This document shows positions 7,688 through 13,533 of a DNA stretch of 13,560 bases, one piece after another. The notes under the pieces were generated by a model. That model was not told the DNA's origin. It made no database searches and saw nothing but the letters and a program-made list of their open reading frames with translations. A program made the translations under genes and the position numbers. The stretch covers positions 1-13,560 of the forward strand of contig JAISYY010000013.1 of NCBI GenBank assembly GCA_031269635.1. The letters are read 5' to 3'. Position 1 is the first letter of the stretch, and the number at the start of each line of letters is the position of its first letter. This stretch comes from Tannerella sp. (GTDB lineage: Bacteria; Bacteroidota; Bacteroidia; Bacteroidales; Tannerellaceae).

Positions 7688-8278
7688 TTACAAGTTTATA
7701 AAATTTCTCAAAATCATCTCCCCAATACGCCCGCTTTTCTCGGGGTGAAACTGTGTGGCATAAAAGTTATCCTTTTGCATAGCCGCGCTGAAGGGGAGTA
7801 TATAATCGCTTGCCGCTGCCGTATCGGCTGTTACGGATACATAATAACTGTGCACAAAATACACATACGAATTGTCCGGCAGTCCTTCAAACAGTTTCCC
7901 CCGCATGTTTGTCAGCGAGTTCCAGCCCATGTGCGGCACTTTGTCTTCGTGCCGCTGCGGGACAAACCGTTTAACACAAGCGTCGAAGATACCGAAGCAG
8001 TCCGTGTCGCCTTCTTCCGAATGGCGGCACATCAACTGCATACCGATACATATACCCAATACCGGTTGTTTCAGGTCGCATATCAGCCGGTCCAATCCGC
8101 GCTCACGCAGGTAATTCATCGTCGTTCTTGCCTCTCCCTGCCCGGGAAATACAACTTTATCCGCCGTCCGTATGGTTTCCGCATCGCCGGTAATGACGGG
8201 CGTTATCCCGATTCTTTTCAGCCCGTAATCGACGGAACAGATATTGCCGGCATTGTATTTTATAATGACTACTTTCAC
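7688..8278 (-). CDS. hisH: Imidazole glycerol phosphate synthase, glutaminase subunit
   Basis: HisH hydrolyses glutamine and passes ammonia to HisF. The 196-residue class I glutamine amidotransferase has the nucleophile Cys77 in GICIGMQ and the His178/Glu180 pair in QFHPEKS. The oxyanion-side stretch near residues 45-48 (PGQG) fits the usual PG-G loop. The start codon is GTG at 8278-8276. An in-frame TAA lies two codons upstream, so no longer form is possible. It is the first gene of the apparent nine-gene unit and has a TATCTTTG element 33 bases upstream. Earlier his genes (hisG, hisD, hisC, hisB) are not in the window. Confidence 0.97.
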   Translation of the reverse strand: MKVVIIKYNAGNICSVDYGLKRIGITPVITGDAETIRTADKVVFPGQGEARTTMNYLRERGLDRLICDLKQPVLGICIGMQLMCRHSEEGDTDCFGIFDACVKRFVPQRHEDKVPHMGWNSLTNMRGKLFEGLPDNSYVYFVHSYYVSVTADTAAASDYILPFSAAMQKDNFYATQFHPEKSGRIGEMILRNFINL

Positions 8279-8310
8279 TTCTTATTCTGTTTTCAGCCTG
8301 TTTCAGTCCG

Positions 8311-8318
8311 CAAAGATA
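8311..8318 (-). promoter_or_regulatory. -7 promoter element (TATCTTTG) for the his-ftsE-lys unit
   Basis: The minus strand reads TATCTTTG, a perfect TAnnTTTG match, placing transcription start near 8305 and leaving a leader of only ~26 bases before the hisH GTG. The best TTG upstream is 12 bases away, shorter than the usual 19-22, so the -33 part is weak. The short leader leaves no room for a classical his attenuator. Confidence 0.55.
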
Positions 8319-8369
8319 ACAAAAAGTCGGCAAAAAACGAGCTAAAATGATAACAATGCCGTAAATCCT

Positions 8370-10583
8370 TTATTCTTTTACCGTAAGTTCTATCTCCTTG
8401 AGGTCTTTGCCGGCAGATGAATTACCGTAAAGAATGTAGTACTTGCCGGGACGGACTTCCGGTATCTGTTTTTCATCGTTGAACGAGTAGAATGCTTTCG
8501 GCTCAAGCGTTATGACGGCTTCTTCCGTGCCGCCGGCTTTTACCCGTATGCGGCAGAATCCTTTCAGCGCCTTAAGCGGGCCGGCCGGGTCGTTCGGATT
8601 TTTCACGTAAACCTGCACGACTTCTTCGCCGTCGGCGTCGCCGGTGTTTTTTACCGGGATGGTCAGCGTGACGTTCCGGTCTTTCGTTATTTCGGGAGAA
8701 GACAGCGTGGCATCGCCGAACGTGAACGTGGTGTAGCTCAATCCGTAGCCGAACGGGTAAAGCGGCGCTTCGGTCATGTAGCGATAGGTACGGCCTGCCA
8801 TTTCGTAGTTTTCAAAATCGGGGAGTTGCGCGGTGGAAGCGTAAAACGTAACGGGCAACTTCCCGGAAGGATTGTAATCGCCGAACAGGATGTCGGCCAC
8901 GGCCGTCCCCGCCGTCTGGCCGCCGTACCAGGCATTCAGGATGGCATCGGCCTTTTCATGTTCCCACGCGAGGGCGAGGGCGCTTCCCGTGCATACGACG
9001 AAGATGACGGGTTTTCCCGTCTCTTTCAAGGCGCTCAACATGTCGCGCTGTATTTGGGGGAGGTCGATGTTCGTACGGTCGCCTTTTTTAAACCCGTCGA
9101 TAAGTACCGGCATCTCTTCGCCTTCGAGACGCGGCGATAAGCCACCCACGAAAATGATCACATCCGCATCCTTTGCTTTTGCCGCCGTCGCGGACGGGTC
9201 GGCAGGCTTGTAAGGTTCGAGGCCGTCAGACAGGATATTATCCGTATGGTTGCATCCGGGTTCGTAGATAACTTCCGCGTCCGGCATCTTTTCGCGTATG
9301 CCTTCCAGGATCGTCACCGTATGTGTCGGGAAACCGTTATAGTTCGCCCACAGCATGGTCGAATCGTTCGCGTTGGGGCCTGTCACCATTATTTTCTTTA
9401 TGTTCTTGTTCAGGGGCAGCACACCCCCGCCGTTTTTGAGCAGAACCATACTTTTGCGAGCCATTTCGAGCGCCAGTTCGACGTGTTTGGGCGATTCCAC
9501 GACGCTGTACGGTATGGAAGCGTACGGCACACGGTCGTCCGGGTCGAACATGCCCAGTTCGAAACGTCCCCTGAACAGGCGCCGCAGGGAGACGTCCAGT
9601 TCTTCTTCTTTCATGTTCCCGTTTTTCACGGCGTCAAGAAGGGATTGGTAGCTTCCGCCACATTCGAGGTCGGTTCCGGTGCGCACGGCATCGACCGATG
9701 CGGATTCCCGGTCGGGATGCGTTTCGTGACGGGGCGTGTTCGGATCTTTCCGCCAGAAGTCGTCGATCGCCCCGCAGTCGGAGAGGATGATACGGTCATA
9801 CTCCCAGTCATTGCGCAGGATGTCGACCAGCAGTTTGCCGCTTGCGCAGCAGGGCCGGCCTTCGTAGCGGTTGTAGGCGCACATCACCTCCTGTACGTTT
9901 CCTTCCCGGACGAGCGTCTCGAAGGCCGGGAGGTACGTCAGGTAAAGGTCGCGCGGGGAGACGGCGACGTCAAATTCATGGCGGTTCCACTCCGGCCCGC
10001 TGTGCACGGCATAGTGTTTCGCACAGGCGTGGGCCTTGAAATAATTCGGGTCGTCACCCTGCAAACCCCGCACGACGGCAAGTCCCAGGCGTGAGGTGAG
10101 GTACGGGTCTTCGCCGTAGGTTTCCATGCCGCGTCCCCAGCGCGGGTCGCGGAAGATGTTGATGTTCGGCGTCCAAAAGGTCAACCCCTTGTAGCGGTCA
10201 TATTCCCCTTCCCGCTGGTAATGGTGATATTTGGCACGCGCTTCGTCGCTGACAGCCGTAAACGTTTCCTGCAGCGCGTCCTCGTCGAACGTAGCCGCCA
10301 TTGCAATAGACTGCGGGAACACCGTAGCCCGTCCGGCGCGGGCGACACCGTGCAGCGCCTCGTTCCACCAGTCATATTCAGGTATGCCCAGCCGTTCGAT
10401 AGCAGGCGTTTGGTTCATCATCTGCCCGACTTTCTCTTCAAGGGAAAGACGACCGATCAAGTCATCAACACGTTCTTCCACCCCCAAATCCGGATTCCGA
10501 AACGCAAATTCGTAATCATTTTTTTCATCACATGCCATTACAGCAAGACATAAAATCGAAAACAGGATAAAATTTCTTTTCAT
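8370..10583 (-). CDS. Glycoside hydrolase family 3 lipoprotein (beta-glucosidase / beta-xylosidase type)
   Basis: This enzyme should remove single sugars from the non-reducing end of beta-linked plant or host glycans. The 737-residue protein starts with a lipoprotein signal ending LAVMAC. Cys18 is followed by DEKND, an acidic stretch like the Bacteroidota surface-export signal, so outer-surface location is plausible. The N-terminal GH3 barrel has KHY at 189-191 and the nucleophile Asp269 in LSDCGAIDDF. The second alpha/beta domain carries LEGEE at 486-490 (a candidate for the acid/base) and GDYNPSGKLPVTFY. A fibronectin III-like domain covers about the last 100 residues. The SDCGAI form resembles xylosidase-type members, but the exact sugar cannot be told. 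No SusCD pair or other glycosidase is adjacent, unusual for this phylum. The start has no Shine-Dalgarno site; a heptamer array ends 11 bases upstream. Confidence 0.93.
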   Translation of the reverse strand: MKRNFILFSILCLAVMACDEKNDYEFAFRNPDLGVEERVDDLIGRLSLEEKVGQMMNQTPAIERLGIPEYDWWNEALHGVARAGRATVFPQSIAMAATFDEDALQETFTAVSDEARAKYHHYQREGEYDRYKGLTFWTPNINIFRDPRWGRGMETYGEDPYLTSRLGLAVVRGLQGDDPNYFKAHACAKHYAVHSGPEWNRHEFDVAVSPRDLYLTYLPAFETLVREGNVQEVMCAYNRYEGRPCCASGKLLVDILRNDWEYDRIILSDCGAIDDFWRKDPNTPRHETHPDRESASVDAVRTGTDLECGGSYQSLLDAVKNGNMKEEELDVSLRRLFRGRFELGMFDPDDRVPYASIPYSVVESPKHVELALEMARKSMVLLKNGGGVLPLNKNIKKIMVTGPNANDSTMLWANYNGFPTHTVTILEGIREKMPDAEVIYEPGCNHTDNILSDGLEPYKPADPSATAAKAKDADVIIFVGGLSPRLEGEEMPVLIDGFKKGDRTNIDLPQIQRDMLSALKETGKPVIFVVCTGSALALAWEHEKADAILNAWYGGQTAGTAVADILFGDYNPSGKLPVTFYASTAQLPDFENYEMAGRTYRYMTEAPLYPFGYGLSYTTFTFGDATLSSPEITKDRNVTLTIPVKNTGDADGEEVVQVYVKNPNDPAGPLKALKGFCRIRVKAGGTEEAVITLEPKAFYSFNDEKQIPEVRPGKYYILYGNSSAGKDLKEIELTVKE

Positions 10584-10594
10584 TTTATATTTAA

Positions 10595-10643
10595 TTAATG
10601 GTTAATGGTTAATGGTTAATGGTTAATGGTTAATGGTTAATGG
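10595..10643. repeat. Seven perfect tandem copies of TTAATGG
   Basis: Seven uninterrupted 7-base units run from 10595 to 10643. On the minus (transcribed) strand the unit reads CCATTAA. The array lies in the leader of the GH3 gene, with its near end 11 bases from the ATG. The unit length makes it prone to slippage. Confidence 0.95.
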
Positions 10644-10700
10644 TAACATAATTTCGCATAATAAAAACCTGTATATTTTGAAAATACGGTAAATCCTTCT

Positions 10701-10742
10701 CCATTATTAATTAACCATTAACCATTAAATCATTAACCATTA
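10701..10742. repeat. Inverted, degenerate copy of the heptamer array
   Basis: Here the plus strand carries CCATTAA, the reverse complement of the other array. Two perfect units lie at 10715-10728, a further near-perfect one begins at 10731 (unit spacing disturbed by one or two bases), and a partial CCATTA is at 10701. The two arrays face each other across about 70 bases and could pair over at least 18 bases. The right part of this copy lies inside the trmD coding sequence. Confidence 0.8.
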
Positions 10743-11409
10743 TCAACTTCGGTCTTAGCCGTCCGGTTCGTTCCTGCGCCTGTTGCAGTTTCCATTCGTG
10801 GATTTTGCGTTCATGTCCCGAAAGCAGTACCTCCGGCACAATCCAGCCGTTATATTCAGCAGGGCGCGTATAAACGGGCGGGGCGAGCAGTCCGTCCTGG
10901 AACGAATCGGAGAGGGCGCTCTGTTCGTCGCCCAAGACACCGGGGATAAGCCTTACGGTAGCGTCGGCAATAACGGCGGCGGCCGGTTCGCCTCCGGTGA
11001 GGACATAGTCACCGATGGAGATTTCCTTCGTGATCAAGTGTTCCCTGATACGGTAATCGACGCCCTTATAATGGCCGCACAGTATAATAATGTTGTCGAG
11101 CATGGACAAGCGGTTTGCCGCAGGCTGGTCAAACAGTTCCCCGTCGGGAGACGTATAGATGATTTCGTCGTAATCCCGTTCGGCTTTGAGAGCGGAGATC
11201 GCTCTGTCGACAGGTTCTATCTGTATGACCATGCCGGCCTCGCCGCCGAACGGATAGTCATCCACACGCCGCCATTTGTTACTCGTATAATCCCTGAGGC
11301 TGTGCAGGCATATTTCCACGATCCCCTTATCCTGTGCCCGCTGCAGAATGGAACAGTGCAACATTCCGTCGATCATTTCAGGCAAAACAGTTAGTATGTC
11401 AATGCGCAT
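10711..11409 (-). CDS. trmD: tRNA (guanine-N1)-methyltransferase
   Basis: TrmD methylates G37 next to the anticodon of certain tRNAs using SAM, which prevents frameshifting. The 232-residue protein shows the SPOUT trefoil-knot motifs CGHYKGVD at 111-118 and SIGDYVLTGGE at 131-141, and the substrate loop WRRVDDYPFGG from residue 46. Glu57 stands where I expect a glycine in GGGAGM. I chose the ATG at 11409 (MRIDILTVLPEM). An in-frame ATG at 11457 lies upstream of the expected transcription start and adds 16 residues without family character. The family-like C-terminus ends near LRPKL at 218-222. The last ten residues, IMVNDLMVNG, and the stop are encoded by the heptamer repeat. trmD stands alone, without rimM, rpsP or rplS beside it. 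Confidence 0.96.
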   Translation of the reverse strand: MRIDILTVLPEMIDGMLHCSILQRAQDKGIVEICLHSLRDYTSNKWRRVDDYPFGGEAGMVIQIEPVDRAISALKAERDYDEIIYTSPDGELFDQPAANRLSMLDNIIILCGHYKGVDYRIREHLITKEISIGDYVLTGGEPAAAVIADATVRLIPGVLGDEQSALSDSFQDGLLAPPVYTRPAEYNGWIVPEVLLSGHERKIHEWKLQQAQERTGRLRPKLIMVNDLMVNG

Positions 11410-11454
11410 AATATATTTAATTTTATATCCTAACATCTTATTAAAAAATGCAGA

Positions 11455-11462
11455 CAAATTTA
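11455..11462 (-). promoter_or_regulatory. -7 promoter element (TAAATTTG) for trmD
   Basis: The minus strand reads TAAATTTG, matching TAnnTTTG perfectly, 45 bases before the trmD ATG at 11409. It overlaps the coding region of the longer alternative start at 11457 and so argues for the shorter protein. No good -33 box is seen at standard spacing. Confidence 0.5.
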
Positions 11463-11523
11463 CATGAAAAATCGCAAACTTGTATTTTTTTCATCCTTAA
11501 TGCGCATTTTTTTATGAAAAGTT

Positions 11524-11553
11524 TTGGAAGTTTATTTTTTTACCATACCTTTA
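11524..11553 (+). promoter_or_regulatory. Candidate plus-strand promoter, TTG-N19-TACCTTTA
   Basis: TTG at 11524-11526 is followed after 19 bases by TACCTTTA at 11546-11553, seven of eight bases matching TAnnTTTG with consensus spacing. Transcription would start near 11560. A GGGAGGT sequence at 11570-11576 lies eight bases before an ATG at 11585. This is the best two-box promoter match in the window, yet it points into a region with no recognisable gene. Confidence 0.45.
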
Positions 11554-11584
11554 CACCGTGTTTCTAAATGGGAGGTATTAGAAA

Positions 11585-11971
11585 ATGGTAAATAAAAAAG
11601 CTTTTATTAAGCGACATACAACATTCATTTTAAAGCCTGCAGGCTTCATTTCCGGCGGGCAAGAAACTGATTATCGCCATCCCCCCGCCACCGCAAAATT
11701 CGATGCCTGCATAGCAGCTCTGCAGCAGGCCTGTACAGCAGCAGCGCCGTTCCTTCAAATTGGTTATTTATATATCATATTATTAGTCAAAAAAGCACAC
11801 TGTGGTTTATTACGGGCAGCGGCGGTAAACGTTTCATATCAGCCGGCGTTTTTGAGATCTTCGCCGGTATCTCCACAGCCGGTTACGTTAGCATTTCTGC
11901 AACCGGCTACGCCGCCGCCTTTCCTGCCGGTGCGTCGCTACGGAATACGGTTGTCCCCGCCCAATCTATAA
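11585..11971 (+). CDS. Doubtful 128-codon open reading frame of unknown nature
   Basis: An ATG at 11585 preceded by GGGAGGT at a good distance opens a frame beginning MVNKKAFIKRHTTFILKPAG. I recognise no family. The C-terminal half is rich in proline, alanine and arginine without a clear fold. The last codons (from 11946) run antisense through the phnX start, so at least the tail cannot be an original coding sequence. A second plus-strand frame (frame 1, about 11671-12003) is also open and contains the regular GCC-GG codons. A short genuine peptide near the start is possible. More likely this is remodelled non-coding DNA with a chance frame. Confidence 0.15.
   Translation: MVNKKAFIKRHTTFILKPAGFISGGQETDYRHPPATAKFDACIAALQQACTAAAPFLQIGYLYIILLVKKAHCGLLRAAAVNVSYQPAFLRSSPVSPQPVTLAFLQPATPPPFLPVRRYGIRLSPPNL
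11633..11646. repeat. Perfect 14-base palindrome
   Basis: AAGCCTGCAGGCTT is its own reverse complement. It lies within the unidentified segment. It could be a protein-binding site or a chance feature; nothing else supports a role. Confidence 0.5.
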
Positions 11972-11999
11972 TGACACATTCTATTTTTTTCATTCTCAT
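11907..11999 (-). pseudogene. phnX: phnX remnant: start of phosphonoacetaldehyde hydrolase, truncated
   Basis: On the minus strand an ATG at 11999, four bases after the DUF5690 stop, opens MRMKKIECVIIDWAGTTV. This is the N-terminus of phosphonoacetaldehyde hydrolase, the HAD-family enzyme that splits phosphonoacetaldehyde into acetaldehyde and phosphate. Asp12 is the expected nucleophile, and DWAGTTV is the PhnX-type first HAD motif. The match stops after Val18 (about position 11946). Twelve unrelated codons and a TAG at 11909-11907 follow. The family is about 260-270 residues long, and no later PhnX motif occurs in any frame before trmD. So the gene has lost over 90% of its length. An ATG at 11993 is an equally good original start. 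The identification rests on 18 residues, but the motif is distinctive and the operon position is natural. Confidence 0.72.
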
Positions 12000-12003
12000 A
12001 ATT

Positions 12004-13275
12004 TTATTTAATGGCAAGATTGACATGTCTTTTTTGCTGTAACATCGAAAATACGATCCCGACAGACAGGATACAGATTACGCCGACTGTTACGGCGAGT
12101 ATGTTATAATATTCAAGCCAGTTGACGTGAATGTCCAAAAACGATTTGCCGAAAAGGAAAAGGCACGAAGCCAAATATCCCAGGAAATCGGATATGTAAA
12201 TAAAAAAACCCACATTCCCCCTTATTTTGAAACAGGCGATAAAACGGTCAAAAAAGACGGTCTGGAACGCCAGGTAAGCGGTATAAATCCCCATGCTCTG
12301 GATAAAGAGCCACAAAACGGGCGCCGCGCTCAAACTGTCGAAAAACAAAGAAGACAGGCATACGACAACCGACCCGGCAAGCATCAGCATCAGCAGGACA
12401 ACGAGCGCCCGCCGGTTGTCGCGTACTTTAATCATTGATCCCAGCATCATCAGGATAAGTACCGTAACAATGGCGTCGATCCTGACGAACAGGAACGGAC
12501 TGAGGTGTATATCCGTATATTTGACGATATCCACCAGGAAATCTTCTTTTATATCCCTCAAAACGGTATACAGCGTATTTACAACGAGCAGCGGGGTTAA
12601 GAAAAACGCATATTTCTTCAGCAGATGCCTGCGTTGGGCTTTATGAAGGGGTATCCGTTCCGACTTTTCGTTTTTTTCTTCGATTGCAGGGTCGGGCAGT
12701 TTATCCAGCAGGAAGGCTATGCCGGCAAGCAACGGCATCGCGATGCCCCCGATGATGGCCGGCATCCAAAACGGGCTGACGTCAAACGAAAGGACATACA
12801 GCCCGAAAGATTTAGCCGCCCCGGAACTGATGACGATACTTACGCCCAGAAATCCGGCAAGGATATCCGTCAAACGCCTTCCTTCGATATAGCTGAACAG
12901 GAATCCCCACATGCACCCCAGCGACAGGCCGTTGAAAAACAGGCAAAAGAAGTTGGCGGGATAAGGTATCATTCCAAATAAAACGAGCGACAGTTCCGCC
13001 CCTGCCGCCGACAGGATAATTGCCGGCAAACGGTGCGCCCGCTTCAGTTCCGAAACGATTTTGATACCGCAATATTTCGACAGCAGATAACCCGCTATCT
13101 GGCAGATACTGATGACAACCTTATAATCCAGTCCCCAGAGATAAAGCCCGTCGAAAGTAGAAGCCGTAAACGCCTTGCGCAGTGCATAGACTAAAAAGTA
13201 AGCGATCAACACGCCTCCTCCCGCCCGGATGATAAAAAGGATATCCAAACTGTTTTTATGACTATTCATTTTCAT
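12004..13275 (-). CDS. DUF5690-type major-facilitator-like membrane protein, possible phosphonate/organophosphate carrier
   Basis: The 423-residue protein has about 11-12 hydrophobic segments, with a central charged loop near residues 195-215 as in two-bundle carriers. Its length and the opening YALRKAFTASTF and LWGLDYK stretches fit the Bacteroidota DUF5690 family as I remember it. No function is established for that family that I know of. The Y-x-x-R-K-x-F pattern at 30-36 resembles the first membrane helix of GlpT/UhpT-type organophosphate:phosphate antiporters, where that arginine contacts phosphate. The protein is followed four bases later by the phnX remnant, which suggests import of 2-aminoethylphosphonate or a related compound. 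The transport role and substrate are inferences. ATG at 13275 or 13269 could be the start. A TACATTTG element lies upstream. Confidence 0.8.
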   Translation of the reverse strand: MKMNSHKNSLDILFIIRAGGGVLIAYFLVYALRKAFTASTFDGLYLWGLDYKVVISICQIAGYLLSKYCGIKIVSELKRAHRLPAIILSAAGAELSLVLFGMIPYPANFFCLFFNGLSLGCMWGFLFSYIEGRRLTDILAGFLGVSIVISSGAAKSFGLYVLSFDVSPFWMPAIIGGIAMPLLAGIAFLLDKLPDPAIEEKNEKSERIPLHKAQRRHLLKKYAFFLTPLLVVNTLYTVLRDIKEDFLVDIVKYTDIHLSPFLFVRIDAIVTVLILMMLGSMIKVRDNRRALVVLLMLMLAGSVVVCLSSLFFDSLSAAPVLWLFIQSMGIYTAYLAFQTVFFDRFIACFKIRGNVGFFIYISDFLGYLASCLFLFGKSFLDIHVNWLEYYNILAVTVGVICILSVGIVFSMLQQKRHVNLAIK

Positions 13276-13298
13276 GCTTGTAATTTTTTATTTCGCGG

Positions 13299-13306
13299 CA
13301 AATGTA
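13299..13306 (-). promoter_or_regulatory. -7 promoter element (TACATTTG) for the DUF5690 gene
   Basis: The minus strand reads TACATTTG, a perfect TAnnTTTG match 23 bases before the ATG at 13275. At a 21-base spacing upstream the sequence is ATG rather than TTG, a partial -33 match. Confidence 0.5.
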
Positions 13307-13380
13307 TCGCAGGAATGTTACGATAAACATGATAAAAAATTACATGTAGGTTAAGAATCGAAAAATACGTATTATCAGAC

Positions 13381-13418
13381 GATTGCAAAATTACAATCTG
13401 CTATTTGCCGGCAGATTG
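13381..13418. repeat. Inverted repeat with two alternative stems
   Basis: CAATCTGC at 13394-13401 pairs perfectly with GCAGATTG at 13411-13418 around a 9-base loop. GATTG at 13381-13385 can instead pair with CAATC at 13394-13398, so the two stems exclude each other. The site lies between divergent promoters, upstream of both transcription starts, which fits an operator better than an RNA switch. Confidence 0.4.
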
Positions 13419-13494
13419 GCCGTGAGCGGATGAAAAAGTATTCTCCTGCGAAAAAAAATCGAATCAAAATTCATGAAATATGCAGGTAATACAT

Positions 13495-13502
13495 TAAATT
13501 TG
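13495..13502 (+). promoter_or_regulatory. -7 promoter element (TAAATTTG) for the right-edge gene
   Basis: TAAATTTG matches TAnnTTTG perfectly and lies 31 bases before the ATG at 13534. No clear TTG box is found 19-22 bases upstream. Confidence 0.5.
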
Positions 13503-13533
13503 CGACATTATTCACATTCTAAAATATTGTATC

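Larger units (their letters stand above)
11463..11945. other. Region without a recognisable gene between trmD and the phnX remnant
   Basis: The first ~100 bases are AT-rich and hold a plus-strand promoter-like site. The rest (about 11571-11945) is of mixed composition and resembles nothing I know. It contains a perfect 14-base palindrome AAGCCTGCAGGCTT at 11633-11646. It also has a hairpin with an 8-base stem (AGCCGGTT at 11877-11884, AACCGGCT at 11901-11908). GCCGG or ACCGG recurs at 11842, 11863, 11878, 11902 and 11926. I see no terminal inverted repeats, transposase or remaining phnX motifs. Confidence 0.5.

Noticed and set aside
8279..8369. Intrinsic terminator between the GH3 gene and hisH
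   Set aside because: No GC-rich stem followed by a T-run on the minus strand is visible, so read-through from GH3 cannot be excluded.
9246..10094. 282-codon plus-strand open frame inside the GH3 gene
   Set aside because: It is entirely antisense to a gene with full catalytic motifs. Long antisense frames are expected opposite GC-biased third positions.
10672..10687. TATTTTGAAAATA palindrome between trmD and the GH3 gene as a terminator or operator
   Set aside because: It is AT-only apart from the centre, so too weak for a terminator, and such palindromes are common by chance in AT-rich gaps.
10595..10742. CRISPR-like array
   Set aside because: The units are contiguous 7-mers with no spacers, and no cas genes are present.
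11410..11457. Upstream start of trmD at 11457
   Set aside because: The TAAATTTG element at 11455-11462 puts transcription start downstream of it. TrmD proteins begin MRIDI-like at the 11409 ATG.
11571..11945. Insertion sequence or MITE at the phnX break
   Set aside because: I found no terminal inverted repeats, target-site duplication or transposase fragment. Kept only as an unidentified segment.
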